This document shows, piece after piece, positions 17,786-27,900 of a DNA stretch of 64,000 nt. The position numbers were made by a program, and so were the translations under genes. The DNA is from DAOUBP01 sp964513075 (GTDB taxonomy: Bacteria; Chloroflexota; Anaerolineae; CG2-30-64-16). The first letter of the stretch is position 1, and each line of letters begins with the position of its first letter. The stretch covers positions 1-64,000 of the forward strand of contig CAZELR010000004.1 in the NCBI GenBank assembly GCA_964513075.1, given 5' to 3'. The notes below the pieces were generated by a model. The model was not told the origin of the DNA and ran no database searches. It saw nothing but the letters and a program-made list of their open reading frames with translations.

Positions 17786-18520
17786 TCAGCCAGCATCCTC
17801 GGCCGCCAGAACCTTAAACACCGTAGCGAATATGATCTGCAGATCCTTGACCAAAGAGCGCTCAGCAATATACTCCAGATCCAGCAAGACGATTGTATCA
17901 AAGCTTAGGCGACTGCGTCCATTGATTTGCGCCCACCCGGTCAGACCGGGCAACACCGCCAGGCGTTCCCGCTGCCGGCCGGTGTACAGCGCCACTTCGT
18001 AATCGATTGACGGACGAGGGCCAACCATGCTCATATCGCCTTTGAGGATGTTGATCAATTGGGGCAATTCATCCAGGCTCGTACGTCTCAACCACCGACC
18101 GACACGCGTAACCGTGTGACCATTCGTTGCCGGCTTATAAATCGCCTGGCCGTTGCCATCACTCAGGTGGTCGCTGCCAGCGCCGTTGATGTAAGCCTCG
18201 GCAAACTTGCGATGTTCCAGGGTATGATCACGGTCGCTGGTCATCGAGCGGAACTTGTAAAAGTTAAAGACACGACCCTGCAGACCACACCGACGCTGAA
18301 TATAGATGACGGAGCCGGGGGAGTCCAGTTTGATAGCAACAGCGATAGCCAGCATGAGCGGCGCCAACAGGACAAGCAAAACCGTAGCAATCAAAAGATC
18401 CAGGCAGCGCTTAAAGAAAGGATATGATAGCTGGATGAACTCGCCTGGCATGCTACGGTGAGGCAGAGTGGCCGCCCGCGACTGATGCCACTGGACCGGC
18501 AAAGTATGTTCGTTCAGCAT
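17786..18520 (-). CDS. Undecaprenyl-phosphate sugar-1-phosphate transferase (initiating enzyme, WcaJ/RfbP/PglC fold)
   Basis: 244 aa from ATG 18520, which has AAAGG seven to eight bases upstream. An upstream ATG at 18604 would add 28 residues. One hydrophobic segment (about residues 40-63) is followed by KLDSPGSVIYIQRR and FYKFRSM, then RRTSLDELPQLINILKGDM and SMVGPRP. These are the signature of bacterial sugar transferases (PF02397), with the Asp-Glu dyad at 150-151. It moves a phospho-sugar from a nucleotide sugar to undecaprenyl phosphate on the cytoplasmic face, starting a lipid-linked glycan. It lacks the extra N-terminal helices of full WcaJ and resembles the minimal monotopic form. It is 9 kb from the main glycan operon but is the only priming enzyme in the window. 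Confidence 0.9.
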   Translation of the reverse strand: MLNEHTLPVQWHQSRAATLPHRSMPGEFIQLSYPFFKRCLDLLIATVLLVLLAPLMLAIAVAIKLDSPGSVIYIQRRCGLQGRVFNFYKFRSMTSDRDHTLEHRKFAEAYINGAGSDHLSDGNGQAIYKPATNGHTVTRVGRWLRRTSLDELPQLINILKGDMSMVGPRPSIDYEVALYTGRQRERLAVLPGLTGWAQINGRSRLSFDTIVLLDLEYIAERSLVKDLQIIFATVFKVLAAEDAG

Positions 18521-18719
18521 ATGACGACCTTTCGCGCTTCGCTGAAGACTCGAGGGGAAAGCGCTGGTGGGTCGCACCCCGAATTTCAGCAGGCTCAACG
18601 GCATATTACTCTAATATGTTTACATGGTATCACGCAACCGTGACAAAATCCTGTAATCAATGGGGCTCGATGATTAATCTTTTTCCATAAACGGGATACG
18701 GCCTGGTTGATTGCTACAT

Positions 18720-20399
18720 TCATTGCTCAACCGCCGTAAGAGGCGCCAAATAAGTCACGATCAACTGGGGATGCTGACCAGCACTTGAGGCGTTACGACT
18801 CACAAAACGGGCCTCTACATTCGCATCGTACGTCCCTCCTCTGGCAAATAAGATCGCTCCAAAGTTTCTGGTCGGGTCATCCAGCCACATCTGTGTCAGT
18901 TGGGTTGCATCCAAGCTATACCATGCGCCGGCGCCGGCAATCACCTGGATGTCATCCGCCCACGCCGTATGATCCTGGGCGCCTTGCGCGCCCGGCAGAG
19001 CCCAGGGAATATCCTTGGCCGCCTGTTGCCACGTGGCCGAGAACTCATCCCACCCTCTTAACAGCCCGCGCAATTCAGCCCGGAAATCATTTGTGTTCGA
19101 TTTGGCTTCCAGGTACAAGCGGAGGGTCGCGGTAACAACACGGGCGCCGCGGGGCAGAGTCGACACGTCAAACCGAAGGATCGGCGCCATCTCCGTATTG
19201 CCGCCACCTGCCCGATTGTAGCGCAAGCGGAAAAGCGGTTCGGCTCCTGAATTGCGGTCCGGCTCCCAACTATCCAAAGTCGTATCACTCGCACCCTGAT
19301 AACCATCAATATCCTGCTGAAACAAGAGCGTGACCGTCGCCAGTGGCTGTTCCGGAAGGCTATCCAACACCAGCGGCAAGTAAACATGAAGCGGTTCGCG
19401 CGTGGATGTCGGTGTGGCAGTAGGGGCGCGCGTAGGGGTCTGCGTGACGGTGGGGGTTGGCGATGGGGTGGACGTAGCGGTCGGTGTGGCCTGAAGCGCC
19501 TGTGGGCAATCGATCCGCAGCGCGAAGTCACCGACTGCACCGCGGTAACCATCGACAACCACGAAGTAAACACCCGGTTCAATCTGCTGCGACAGATAGT
19601 TGTCTCCTGCCTGGAGACAGCTATCCGGGTAAGCCGAAGGCAGGAGGAAAAGATCGAGATCGACGGTTGTTGTGAGAAAAAACGCACTCAACAACTGAGG
19701 ACGTCCCAGTTCAAGCCGATAAACCAGCTCCGGGCCGGTCTCGTCCCACTCAGGTTTGCAGCCATAGCGATCCACATTGCGGTTGCCCGCTTGTGTATTC
19801 GCCCGGACAATCCCGCCGCAAACGGCAGCCTGAGCTGACTCCGTATCCAGCATCGGAACGCTGGTGGGAGTCGGCGTGGGGGACGGCACGAACTGGAATC
19901 CAAAGTCAGCCAGAATCAGCGGAAGGCCCGAGCTGACATAGACACGCTGATCGGAGACCGTGGTAGGCCGATAGCCGGCCGGCCCACTCGCAACGACGCG
20001 ATACATTCCCGGAGATAAGGGCGCCAGAGTGTAACTACCGGTGGGATCTGTCGTTGCTGCGAAAACAAACTGTCCGGCCGGGTAGCTGTAGAGGTCGATT
20101 GTGACTCCGGACAGCGGGGGCTCTTCTGCATCGCGCAGACCATCTCCGTTGGAATCAAGCCAGGCGGCCCCCACAATAGCCCCCATGTTGGGAGGCAGAG
20201 TTGCTGTTGGCGTCGCTTCAGGGGCGGCGAGAGCGCCAGGCGAAGGCAGCACAGTGAGGGCCAGGATGGCCCACCCAACAGTACAAATCGCCAGAAGCCC
20301 AAACAATGGCGGCAGTAGCCGCCCTCGTTTGGGCCCACAAGGAGGATGCTTTTCTACAAGAGTAGGGGCAATTTCCTTTATGCCGGTTTCATTTGGCAT
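18720..20399 (-). CDS. Surface protein: SdrD-B-like domain, pre-peptidase-like domain, Thr-Pro linker, internal YLPLVL, DNRLRE domain
   Basis: 559 aa from ATG 20399. A GTG at 20420 lies inside a hairpin arm. After about 25 polar residues comes a hydrophobic stretch ending GALA-A, a signal peptide with a long n-region. Domain order: SdrD-B-like (AWLDSNGDGLRDAEEPPLSG, then GSYTLAPLSPGMYRV); a beta domain like PPC (VYRLELGRPQLLSAFF, DLDLFLLP, GVYFVVVDGY); a Thr-Pro linker; HVYLPLVLD; then a DNRLRE domain (LRFDVSTLPRGARVVTATLRLY; TWQQAAKDIPW; NFGAILFARG). The tail motif is internal here, as if a DNRLRE domain had been added behind a tailed protein. The C-terminus LTAVEQ has no anchor. Function is probably cell-surface adhesion or display. 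Confidence 0.72.
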   Translation of the reverse strand: MPNETGIKEIAPTLVEKHPPCGPKRGRLLPPLFGLLAICTVGWAILALTVLPSPGALAAPEATPTATLPPNMGAIVGAAWLDSNGDGLRDAEEPPLSGVTIDLYSYPAGQFVFAATTDPTGSYTLAPLSPGMYRVVASGPAGYRPTTVSDQRVYVSSGLPLILADFGFQFVPSPTPTPTSVPMLDTESAQAAVCGGIVRANTQAGNRNVDRYGCKPEWDETGPELVYRLELGRPQLLSAFFLTTTVDLDLFLLPSAYPDSCLQAGDNYLSQQIEPGVYFVVVDGYRGAVGDFALRIDCPQALQATPTATSTPSPTPTVTQTPTRAPTATPTSTREPLHVYLPLVLDSLPEQPLATVTLLFQQDIDGYQGASDTTLDSWEPDRNSGAEPLFRLRYNRAGGGNTEMAPILRFDVSTLPRGARVVTATLRLYLEAKSNTNDFRAELRGLLRGWDEFSATWQQAAKDIPWALPGAQGAQDHTAWADDIQVIAGAGAWYSLDATQLTQMWLDDPTRNFGAILFARGGTYDANVEARFVSRNASSAGQHPQLIVTYLAPLTAVEQ

Positions 20400-20416
20400 A
20401 GCATAACCATTCGGCA

Positions 20417-20449
20417 ACACCCACCTGGCTCTTACGTCCAGGTGGGTGT
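20417..20449 (-). terminator. 12-bp perfect hairpin downstream of the 20475-23453 gene
   Basis: ACACCCACCTGG (20417-20428) pairs fully with CCAGGTGGGTGT (20438-20449), loop nine bases. It sits 25 bases after the stop of the upstream gene and just before the next start. No T-run follows, so it may act as a stabilising 3' hairpin or a weak terminator. Confidence 0.45.
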
Positions 20450-20474
20450 GGTTCTGCCAGGCAAGCGGACAGTG

Positions 20475-23453
20475 CTATTGCACTACCAGCGGCAGGTACA
20501 GGAAACGCGTCGGCAGCGTTGGCGTTGCCGTTGGCGTTGCCGTCTCTGTCGGCGTCGGCGTCGATGTCACCGTCGGCGTCGATGTCGGCGTTGAAGTCGG
20601 CGTCTTTGTCGGCGTCGCCGTCGCTGTCGATGTCGGCGTCGCCGTGGGCGCTGCCGTGTGATGGAAGTCGAACGTTAGCGCCTGATTGGCGTTGACCAAC
20701 AACGTTATCGAGAATGTGCTGCGCAGATAACCAGGCGGCGCAGTTTTTTCGCTCAGCGCGTACTGTCCTGGGGTGACCGCAGAGAAGCTGTAGTCACCCG
20801 TCGGCCCTGAGAAGACAGAATACTTCTCGAGCGCGCCTTGCTTCAACACCAGTTGCGCTCCTGCAAGCCCAGGCTCACCCGGATCCAGTATCTCGTCGCC
20901 ATCGATGTCGTGATACGCCTTGCCCGATACGGTCCCGGTAGATGGGGTGGCCGTCGGTGTGACGGTCGGCGTGGTGGTTTGCGTCGGCGTAGCGGTCTGC
21001 GTGGGCGTCGGGGTAGGCGGATCTGCCGACGACACCTTGGCGACGTCCATCATATGCACCCACTCGTTCCCATCGCCGCGCGAGTCAAGGTAGAAATCGG
21101 TGCTTCCACTCAGACCGTTTGCCAGCCTGCCGTCGTAGACCTCAAAGACGACCGTCTTCAACGTCTTCGAGTTGGTCTTGGTGATCACGGAACCAGCAAT
21201 CTTGGGGCCGCTCGTGCTGTCATAAACCAGCGAGAACGTATCGGTGCCGATATCAAAGTACTTCAGCGTAAGCTTAACATGGTAGACTTGGGAGCCATTG
21301 ATGTAAGCGTCATCGATGTCGAAGTACATGTTGGGGTTGCCGTTTTGCTGGTCCGTCCGGCGCGCGAACCAGGCTTCCTGTCCCCCACCCGTCCACGGCC
21401 AGGGATTGTACGGATGATCGCCATCGCGACCTTCCAGTGCGGGCAAATTCGGGTTATAGGGTGTCTTGTTGCAAGGGTAGTTGGGCGGGTAGATGCTGGC
21501 ATACCCCCTGCCCGAACAATTACCCAGTCCGGCTTTTGTCAAACCGCTTTGCACGCTGTCCGCCCCCGGATCGTTCGTCTCGGCCACGGTCTTGCCGCCC
21601 GGCACACTGTCTCGCTGGTACAAGTAGAAGTTGAAGTTGCCCAACATCGGCCACAAAGTGCGATCAGGATCGTAGACGTAGCCGTCACAGTAAAGAATCG
21701 GGTCGCGATGCTCGCGCATCGCAGTCCATACGCTTGGCGTATCGCTCACCGACTTGCCCCAGTACTGCGAGGCCCACTGAAGCGCCGCGCGGTTCTTCTC
21801 CACCCCAGTGAAGGATCCGAGTATCAGATCGGGATCGAAGCGCAAGTAGTCGATGTGTTTATCCAGGGCATTGAGCAGCCCCCAGTAGAAAAAGACCGGC
21901 GTACAGGAGTAAACCCTGTATGTCTCAAACGCCAACGGCAGGAACAGGGCCCGATCGTTCGAGAGATAGGGATCGTAGGCGCCGATGCCGCTGTCGGTCA
22001 CTGCCACATCTACTTCCGGCAGCAGACTATTGGAGGACAGGCCCACATACCGGCCTGCCGCGTAGTTCGTAAACTCCCTGCGCTCAGAGACAAACTTGAA
22101 ATACGGTGCGAACTGCAGGAGCAAGTTCATCTTCGGCTTGACGCTGCCCGATCCACCGAAGGCGTTCGCGTAGATGGCGGTGATCTTGTTCACCGTGGTA
22201 ACCCAGCCGCCGGATGTCAGGCCTTTGGCCTCTAGCTCGGCGTTCAGTTGGGGGTAGCGGAAGCCATCCAGCGCTTGCGTTTCTCCATACATGCCGACGC
22301 CGATGGCCACGAAATCCAGCGGTATCTTGGTGTACGGCGCCGTGCCCATCACCTCGTTAGCCAGCCTCGTTATAAACGCTTCATAGAGGTTAAGGTACTC
22401 GGTGCTCCAGTATTTGGGGACAAGATGACGCACGCGCAGCATCACGTTATCGACATAGAAGGTTGTCGGCGCGTTGGCATCAGTCGTAGCACGCAATCGG
22501 ACAGTCAATCGGCGTCCGAACAGACTCGGGTTGCTGCTAATGTTATAAGTCGCGCTGGTCACCCATGAATTGTTGGCGCCGCTGGTGTTGCTCACCTGGG
22601 CGACCGTGGCAAGCACTGCTTGTGTGGTCGGATCCAACAACTCGACATAGAGATTATCCGCGTTAGGCGTCGCATCGGCAGTGTCCACATAGTAGACAAA
22701 CTGCATCTCCATCATCGAGCTATCCGGCCATTCGCTCGCCGGCGGCATAGCGGGGATGTCGATGTAGGTATGTGTGGCGCTGGCGACTGCGTTGTTCGCG
22801 CCACCCAGCCTGGCGGCGCTCCTGCCTTTAGGATCGCTGTCGGTGACGATCGCGGCCGTCGCGCCCGACAATGTCCAGACTGCCGAGCCCGGTCCGTCCC
22901 AGAAGTCGCCGTCTTCGCGGTTGCGATAATACGGTGCTCCGGTTGCCGTCCGAGTGCCCAGATAGTAGATGAATTTTAGATTGGGGTCGTTCAGAATGAC
23001 CGTGGTGTTAGCGGACGCAATCACGAAGTTAGGCAGCGCCCTGATGTCGCCGTTGTACAGGCCGTCGTAGGTTGTAAGCGCAATGCCGGCTTTCAACCCC
23101 TCACTTGCGCGACGGGCGGCAAATTCCCGAACCGAACTCATGCGGAAGGTGCTCGGTGCCGGCTGCAATTCGCTCCACGTGTAGAAGGGCATTGAGCCCT
23201 TGGTCCGAGTCGGATCCAGATACGCGCTCCCTCCTGGATTGTAGTCCAGGTAGTAGGCCCCAGGATTTCCGGCAGCCACGAGCTTGTTTGGCGCGACATC
23301 CGGCTCGGCGACCGAAGCCGTAGGTAAAACCGGGCCGGCTACCTTGGCCGCGGGTGCAACCGAGCCGGCATCCGGCGCGGCGACCACGACCGAGGCGGCA
23401 ACCAGCGCTATGATAAAGGCGATGGTTGTCAAGGTGGTTATAGACCTTTTCAT
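20475..23453 (-). CDS. Secreted TIM-barrel-like protein with SdrD-B domain, Thr-Pro linkers and FLYLPLVVQ tail
   Basis: 992 aa. GAGGAG lies 11 bases before the ATG. The signal peptide is residues 1-26. The head (about 65-690) looks like a glycoside-hydrolase-type barrel interrupted by a beta domain. Glu391 in GVGMYGETQ and Glu510 in LAFETY are candidate acid/base and nucleophile, 119 residues apart. A beta-sandwich follows (FDIDDAYINGSQVYHVKL) that is also present in the 8017 and 24926 proteins. Then come a Thr-Pro linker, an SdrD-B domain (YHDIDGDEILDPGEPGLAG), a second linker and the tail. It is a paralogue of those two proteins. Substrate and catalytic activity are unproven. A degenerate surface protein without activity is possible. 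Confidence 0.72.
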   Translation of the reverse strand: MKRSITTLTTIAFIIALVAASVVVAAPDAGSVAPAAKVAGPVLPTASVAEPDVAPNKLVAAGNPGAYYLDYNPGGSAYLDPTRTKGSMPFYTWSELQPAPSTFRMSSVREFAARRASEGLKAGIALTTYDGLYNGDIRALPNFVIASANTTVILNDPNLKFIYYLGTRTATGAPYYRNREDGDFWDGPGSAVWTLSGATAAIVTDSDPKGRSAARLGGANNAVASATHTYIDIPAMPPASEWPDSSMMEMQFVYYVDTADATPNADNLYVELLDPTTQAVLATVAQVSNTSGANNSWVTSATYNISSNPSLFGRRLTVRLRATTDANAPTTFYVDNVMLRVRHLVPKYWSTEYLNLYEAFITRLANEVMGTAPYTKIPLDFVAIGVGMYGETQALDGFRYPQLNAELEAKGLTSGGWVTTVNKITAIYANAFGGSGSVKPKMNLLLQFAPYFKFVSERREFTNYAAGRYVGLSSNSLLPEVDVAVTDSGIGAYDPYLSNDRALFLPLAFETYRVYSCTPVFFYWGLLNALDKHIDYLRFDPDLILGSFTGVEKNRAALQWASQYWGKSVSDTPSVWTAMREHRDPILYCDGYVYDPDRTLWPMLGNFNFYLYQRDSVPGGKTVAETNDPGADSVQSGLTKAGLGNCSGRGYASIYPPNYPCNKTPYNPNLPALEGRDGDHPYNPWPWTGGGQEAWFARRTDQQNGNPNMYFDIDDAYINGSQVYHVKLTLKYFDIGTDTFSLVYDSTSGPKIAGSVITKTNSKTLKTVVFEVYDGRLANGLSGSTDFYLDSRGDGNEWVHMMDVAKVSSADPPTPTPTQTATPTQTTTPTVTPTATPSTGTVSGKAYHDIDGDEILDPGEPGLAGAQLVLKQGALEKYSVFSGPTGDYSFSAVTPGQYALSEKTAPPGYLRSTFSITLLVNANQALTFDFHHTAAPTATPTSTATATPTKTPTSTPTSTPTVTSTPTPTETATPTATPTLPTRFLYLPLVVQ

Positions 23454-23684
23454 GGGATTCTTATCTCCTCAAAGTAGGTTGCATTCGTCAAACATGAAAG
23501 CAGCCGCAATCGCGGGTCCACGATAAAACAACTTATGCAAGAAACCACTCCAGGTTAATAAGCGTTATAAAACTATCTATTACAGATTACTGCACAATAA
23601 GAGTCATATTAGTCTAGCGTGCCAGGATGAACAACAGATGAATCTCACGGCTCACGAAGATGATCAGTTTGTAAGAGAGGAATG
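23454..23684 (-). promoter_or_regulatory. Long AT-richer 5' leader of the 23453 gene
   Basis: About 230 bases between the predicted start of transcription and the ATG, noticeably AT-richer than the surroundings and with no open frame of note. The leader ends in GAGGAG. I see no recognisable riboswitch class. Confidence 0.35.
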
Positions 23685-23713
23685 AGTATAGCAGACAAAA
23701 GGCACATTTCCAA
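23685..23713 (-). promoter_or_regulatory. Extended -10 promoter for the 20475-23453 gene
   Basis: On the minus strand TTGGAA (23713-23708), a 17-base spacer and TATACT (23690-23685) preceded by TGC. The -10 box is five of six with the extended TG. It predicts a leader of about 225 bases. Confidence 0.5.
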
Positions 23714-23779
23714 AAGTGGCCCACGCCGACTTGTTGCGCGATCATCTCCGTTGGGAGCAACGCCGGTAACTCGACCACG

Positions 23780-24625
23780 CTACTTTATTCCAACTAAGCG
23801 AACGCCCAGCAACCATCTGAATGGCAAACTCCGCGCAATCGTCGCTCTAAGTGCGCCAGGGAGGCCCTGCAATATCGTCTCGCACAGAACAACCAAAGGA
23901 GTCGACAAGATAACGTAACTGCCTTTGCCACCCACATAAGTCCTGATATCCGAGAACCCGACCCTTCGGAAGAGCGTGCTCAACTCCCGGGTGGTGTATT
24001 CCTTGAGGTGAAACCCAGTAGCCACCTTGTCAAAGTAGCCTGAAATGTCGTGCGGGCCGCTCAAGCGGTTGGGGGTGATGCAGACATATACCCCGCCCGG
24101 GATCAACGCTTTGTAAATGTTTTGCAGTTGTTCATACGCATCATCAGGATGTAAGTGCTCCATCAGTTGGTTGCTGTACGCTACATCTACACTGCTTTGG
24201 GGCAGCGGCACGCTGCTGCCGTCGGAAAGCATCAGTTGAAAGTTTGGCGGGCGTGTCAAGCTCTTCGTAATCTCTTCAGAGACGTCCACCGCATAGACCT
24301 GCTTCGCCAGCTTGGTCATTTCGACCGCTAGTGCGCAATCACCAGGGCCGATTTCCAAAAATGTGATGTCTCTGTTGACGAATGGCCTGAGGAACTTCAA
24401 TTCCAGACTGACAGCTCGCATTGTTTCCAGAGGCGACGATTTGCGAGTCAGTTGTGGATGAGACGGAACGCGCCGATACAGCTCATCATATAACGAAGAG
24501 TAGAGATGTCGCCTTTCTTGTTTGGACGCACTTCGCAACCTATCCGCCAATTCCTTTTCGATCTCATAGTGTTCCCTGAGTTGTTGCGTCGTACGAGATT
24601 CGCCCCTCATAGGCTTGCGTGCCAT
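23780..24625 (-). CDS. SAM-dependent class I methyltransferase
   Basis: 281 aa from ATG 24625, eight bases after GGAG. An ATG at 24652 lacks a site. Motif I is FLEIGPGDCALAVEM, followed by VYAVDVSEEI (acid at the end of strand 2), SSVDVAYSNQLMEHLHPDD and the loop ALIPGGVYVCITPNR. This is the Methyltransf_11/23 pattern. The first 90 residues are helical and charged. The C-terminal 40 residues are hydrophobic and could sit against the membrane. Such enzymes in glycan loci methylate sugars or lipid-linked intermediates. The gene is alone on its strand ahead of the tailed protein gene, with a weak extended -10 candidate (TGC TATGCT) at 24732-24727. Confidence 0.8.
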   Translation of the reverse strand: MARKPMRGESRTTQQLREHYEIEKELADRLRSASKQERRHLYSSLYDELYRRVPSHPQLTRKSSPLETMRAVSLELKFLRPFVNRDITFLEIGPGDCALAVEMTKLAKQVYAVDVSEEITKSLTRPPNFQLMLSDGSSVPLPQSSVDVAYSNQLMEHLHPDDAYEQLQNIYKALIPGGVYVCITPNRLSGPHDISGYFDKVATGFHLKEYTTRELSTLFRRVGFSDIRTYVGGKGSYVILSTPLVVLCETILQGLPGALRATIARSLPFRWLLGVRLVGIK

Positions 24626-24822
24626 GATTGCTGCTCCACGTTCCGATCTCATGATCCTGTGCGAGTTACGATGCCATAACAGGCAAGCCGATCCGGCTCC
24701 GCGACTTGCACAGGAATTATGCAGTCAGCATAGCATGAGGTGCGGGCGCGCGCAAGTCGCTAGACAAGTTATTCGGACGTCAATTCGCCGGCCGAGATAT
24801 ATTTATGCGGCCGCTCGCCGGT

Positions 24823-24851
24823 TTGACCTGATCAATCTTCTCACCTATAAT
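24823..24851 (+). promoter_or_regulatory. Near-consensus sigma70 promoter for the 24926 gene
   Basis: TTGACC at 24823-24828, a 17-base spacer and TATAAT at 24846-24851. It is the best promoter seen in the window. It predicts a leader of about 68 bases with GGAGG six bases before the TTG start. Confidence 0.75.
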
Positions 24852-24925
24852 CGCCTTGCCTGGCAAATGATCCAACGAGGGCGGTCCGAGATCATTTTCA
24901 GCTCAAACAATCGTGGAGGCCCACT

Positions 24926-27900
24926 TTGAATCGCTCCTGGATCCTGTTGTGCGCGGCGGCACTACTGGCCCTCATCGGGTTCAGTTTTGTGCTGACGCTC
25001 ACCGATCAGACAGCGTCCGCAGATACCAGCGGGATATTGCCCTCGGGCACACCGCCACCCCAGGCATTTGACCCCGGAATTTCAGTCTGGGACTGGGGCG
25101 CGACCCCGGCCGTTCTCGTACCAGGGCAGCGGCACTCGCGCGTCGACGTCTGGTGGGGCCACGCGCAAAGAGATCTCACAGCTACCCCCAATTGGTCTAC
25201 GCAAATGCAAAGACTTGCCCAGCTTGACCAATTAGGATTGAAGGCCGTCCTTGCCATGCCCTTCTACAGCGAGATCGGTCCCCCTAACGAACTAGATATC
25301 CTCTCGGTCCCCACGCAGGTCCCCAGGGTCATGTACTATAAAGCTTGCTGCAATTGTTATGATCAGGCGCCGAACTACGGCAGCCCTGCATTTCGCAAAG
25401 CCTACGAAGACACGGTTGCCCATCTGGGAAGTACGTTCGCCAATGACCCGCGAGTCTCCGCGATTTATATCGATACTGGGGTGGACGGCGAAGCGCTTAA
25501 TGTTAAAAACTACCGCGGCTGCGATGATGCGCAAGCCAATTTCGAGGCAATTGTGCCGCCGGAAGCCTTCATGTCGTTTGTCGAGTTTGCCATGACGACC
25601 TGGCGCAAATATTTCCCAAACAAGGCGATCTTCTTGCATACGGGCCTCGAGCCTACCCTGAACACATCGACTTACACGGCCAACAGACGCTTCATGAGTT
25701 ACTCTGTGCCCACGCCCGGGCCAGGCACACCCACGCCACTTTGGGTGGGGTTCAGCAACGAGGGGTGGAATCAGTCAGGCCGTCACGATTATGTCGTCAC
25801 CGGCACACCCGGCCCCTGGGGAAATACACAGACCTGCACCCGCCAGAAGAACGCGGGCGGCTGTATGCTACATACTGACCGGCCAATCGCCCTGGTGCCG
25901 ACCGCGGAGCGCCGGGGCATGCTCTATTCGACAGCCCTGAGCGCAGTGGCGCTCGGCGCGTCGATCTATGAAGTTTCAATGGAGTGGGCGGAGCTCCTGG
26001 CAACGGACCCGGTTCTTACCGGCATTATCACTAAGACACTGGGTATGACCGCGGTCGATTCCGGCGCAGCTTTTATCCTGCTGCGCGGCTCCGAGAGTCC
26101 GGCAACCGCCTGGAGCAGTTATGCGACGTATTCGGATTACCCCGGACCCTACGCGCATCTCATGGCGGTCGAATCCTCCAGCGCCCCCGACATCTACTGC
26201 GTGCCGGGTGTTTACTATGGGGTCCAGCAATGGGTCACCGCCAACCAGCCTTACATCACCCCAACGCCGGACTATTGCCGCAATCTGATTCTGTCCACTC
26301 CCGGGCCCGGCAATGCGCTGCGAACAACCTATCGTTACAGGTCAGGCACCGTTGTCGGCTTCAAAGTCGCCGATGACTGGGTTCATTCGAACCGGGGCAA
26401 CCAGGACTACACGATTCGGGTCTGGTATCGCGACTCCTGTTCCGGGTCGTGTGATACCTGGTCGCTGAAAACCTATGACGCTAACGGGACGCCGAACATT
26501 ACAACGATAACGAAAACAGGGCCTGATTTTTGGAATCTCGCGACATTCCCCCTGAATCTCGCCCTCGCCAACAAAGGCTGGAATGGGGCCGACTTTGAAC
26601 TGCTGACCAATTCCGACGGCGATGAGTTCTTTTCTTTAGTGGAAATTGAGCCCTATCACCCGGTTTCACCCACTCCAACAACCACGGTGGACCCGGCTTC
26701 GCCCACGCCGACGACGACACGCACGCCAACGATGACGCCTACCCCCACCGTGCCTTCGCCCACGGCGACGGCCAGCCCGACTGTAACTATCAGCCCGACT
26801 GCAACTATCAGCCCGACTGCAACTATCAGCCCGACTGCAACGACGAGCCCAACTGCAACTGCAACGCCGCGTCAGTTAGTGAGCCGGCGGGCAGACATCG
26901 CTCCCGTGCTAGATGGGATCCTGAATGAGTGGGAGCAACCAGACTGGATTGAAGTCAATCGATTCACAGCCGAATTTCAGCAGGGGCAAGCGGCGCCGGC
27001 GATAACAGATATTCAGGTGCAGGTGCTCAGCCTGTGGAATGATGAATGGTTATACTTCGGGCTGCGCGTTGAAGATGATCAGATCTGGCGCGACAGCACA
27101 GAAGTCTGGCGCGATGATGGTGTAGAACTGGCGCTGGATGCAAATAACGATCAGGTGAGTGGAGGCAGCGACGATCACCAATTCAACGTAGTAGCCGATG
27201 GGACGCTGATGGAGTACGGCTTGAATACGGTGCCGGACGGAGCAATCGTAGCCCTGCGCCGCGAGGGCGGCTACGATATCGAGGTGGCGCTGCCAATCAC
27301 GCGTGTCAACGCGGGGCCATTCTACGAGGGAAGGGAATTGGGATTTACGGTGGGGGTAATCGACGACGATGACGGGGGCGACAGAGGAGGAGCAACGGAC
27401 AGCTACCTGATCTGGGAGGGCAGCAATACCAACACCGGGGCAGCAGGTTTCGGCAAGCTCATTTTGGGAAGCCTGTACCAGCCGGTAACACCTGATCCGA
27501 ACCGTTCACCGACGCCGACAGCAAGCCGCACCGCCACTCCTTTCGCCTCAAGCACGCCTACCCCGACCCAGAGCCCGAGTCCTACGGCCACCCCAACCGC
27601 CACAGTCACGTCCACCCGGACCCTGACCCCGACCCCGTCGCCCAGTACAACCAGTACGCCGACGTTTCCCCCAACCCTGACGGCGACGGCCGAGCCGTCG
27701 CCTACTGCTACGGCGAGTGCCACCGCGAGCTCGACGCCCAGCCCCACTGCAACGGCGACATTCACACCTACTCGTACGCCTGCGCCAACCGCAACACACA
27801 CGGCCAGTCCAACTGCCACAACCACCGCCACGCGCACGGCGACAACAACTGCAACGCCGACAGTGCCATCCCCGACGGCCACAAAGACCAACTCGCCAAC

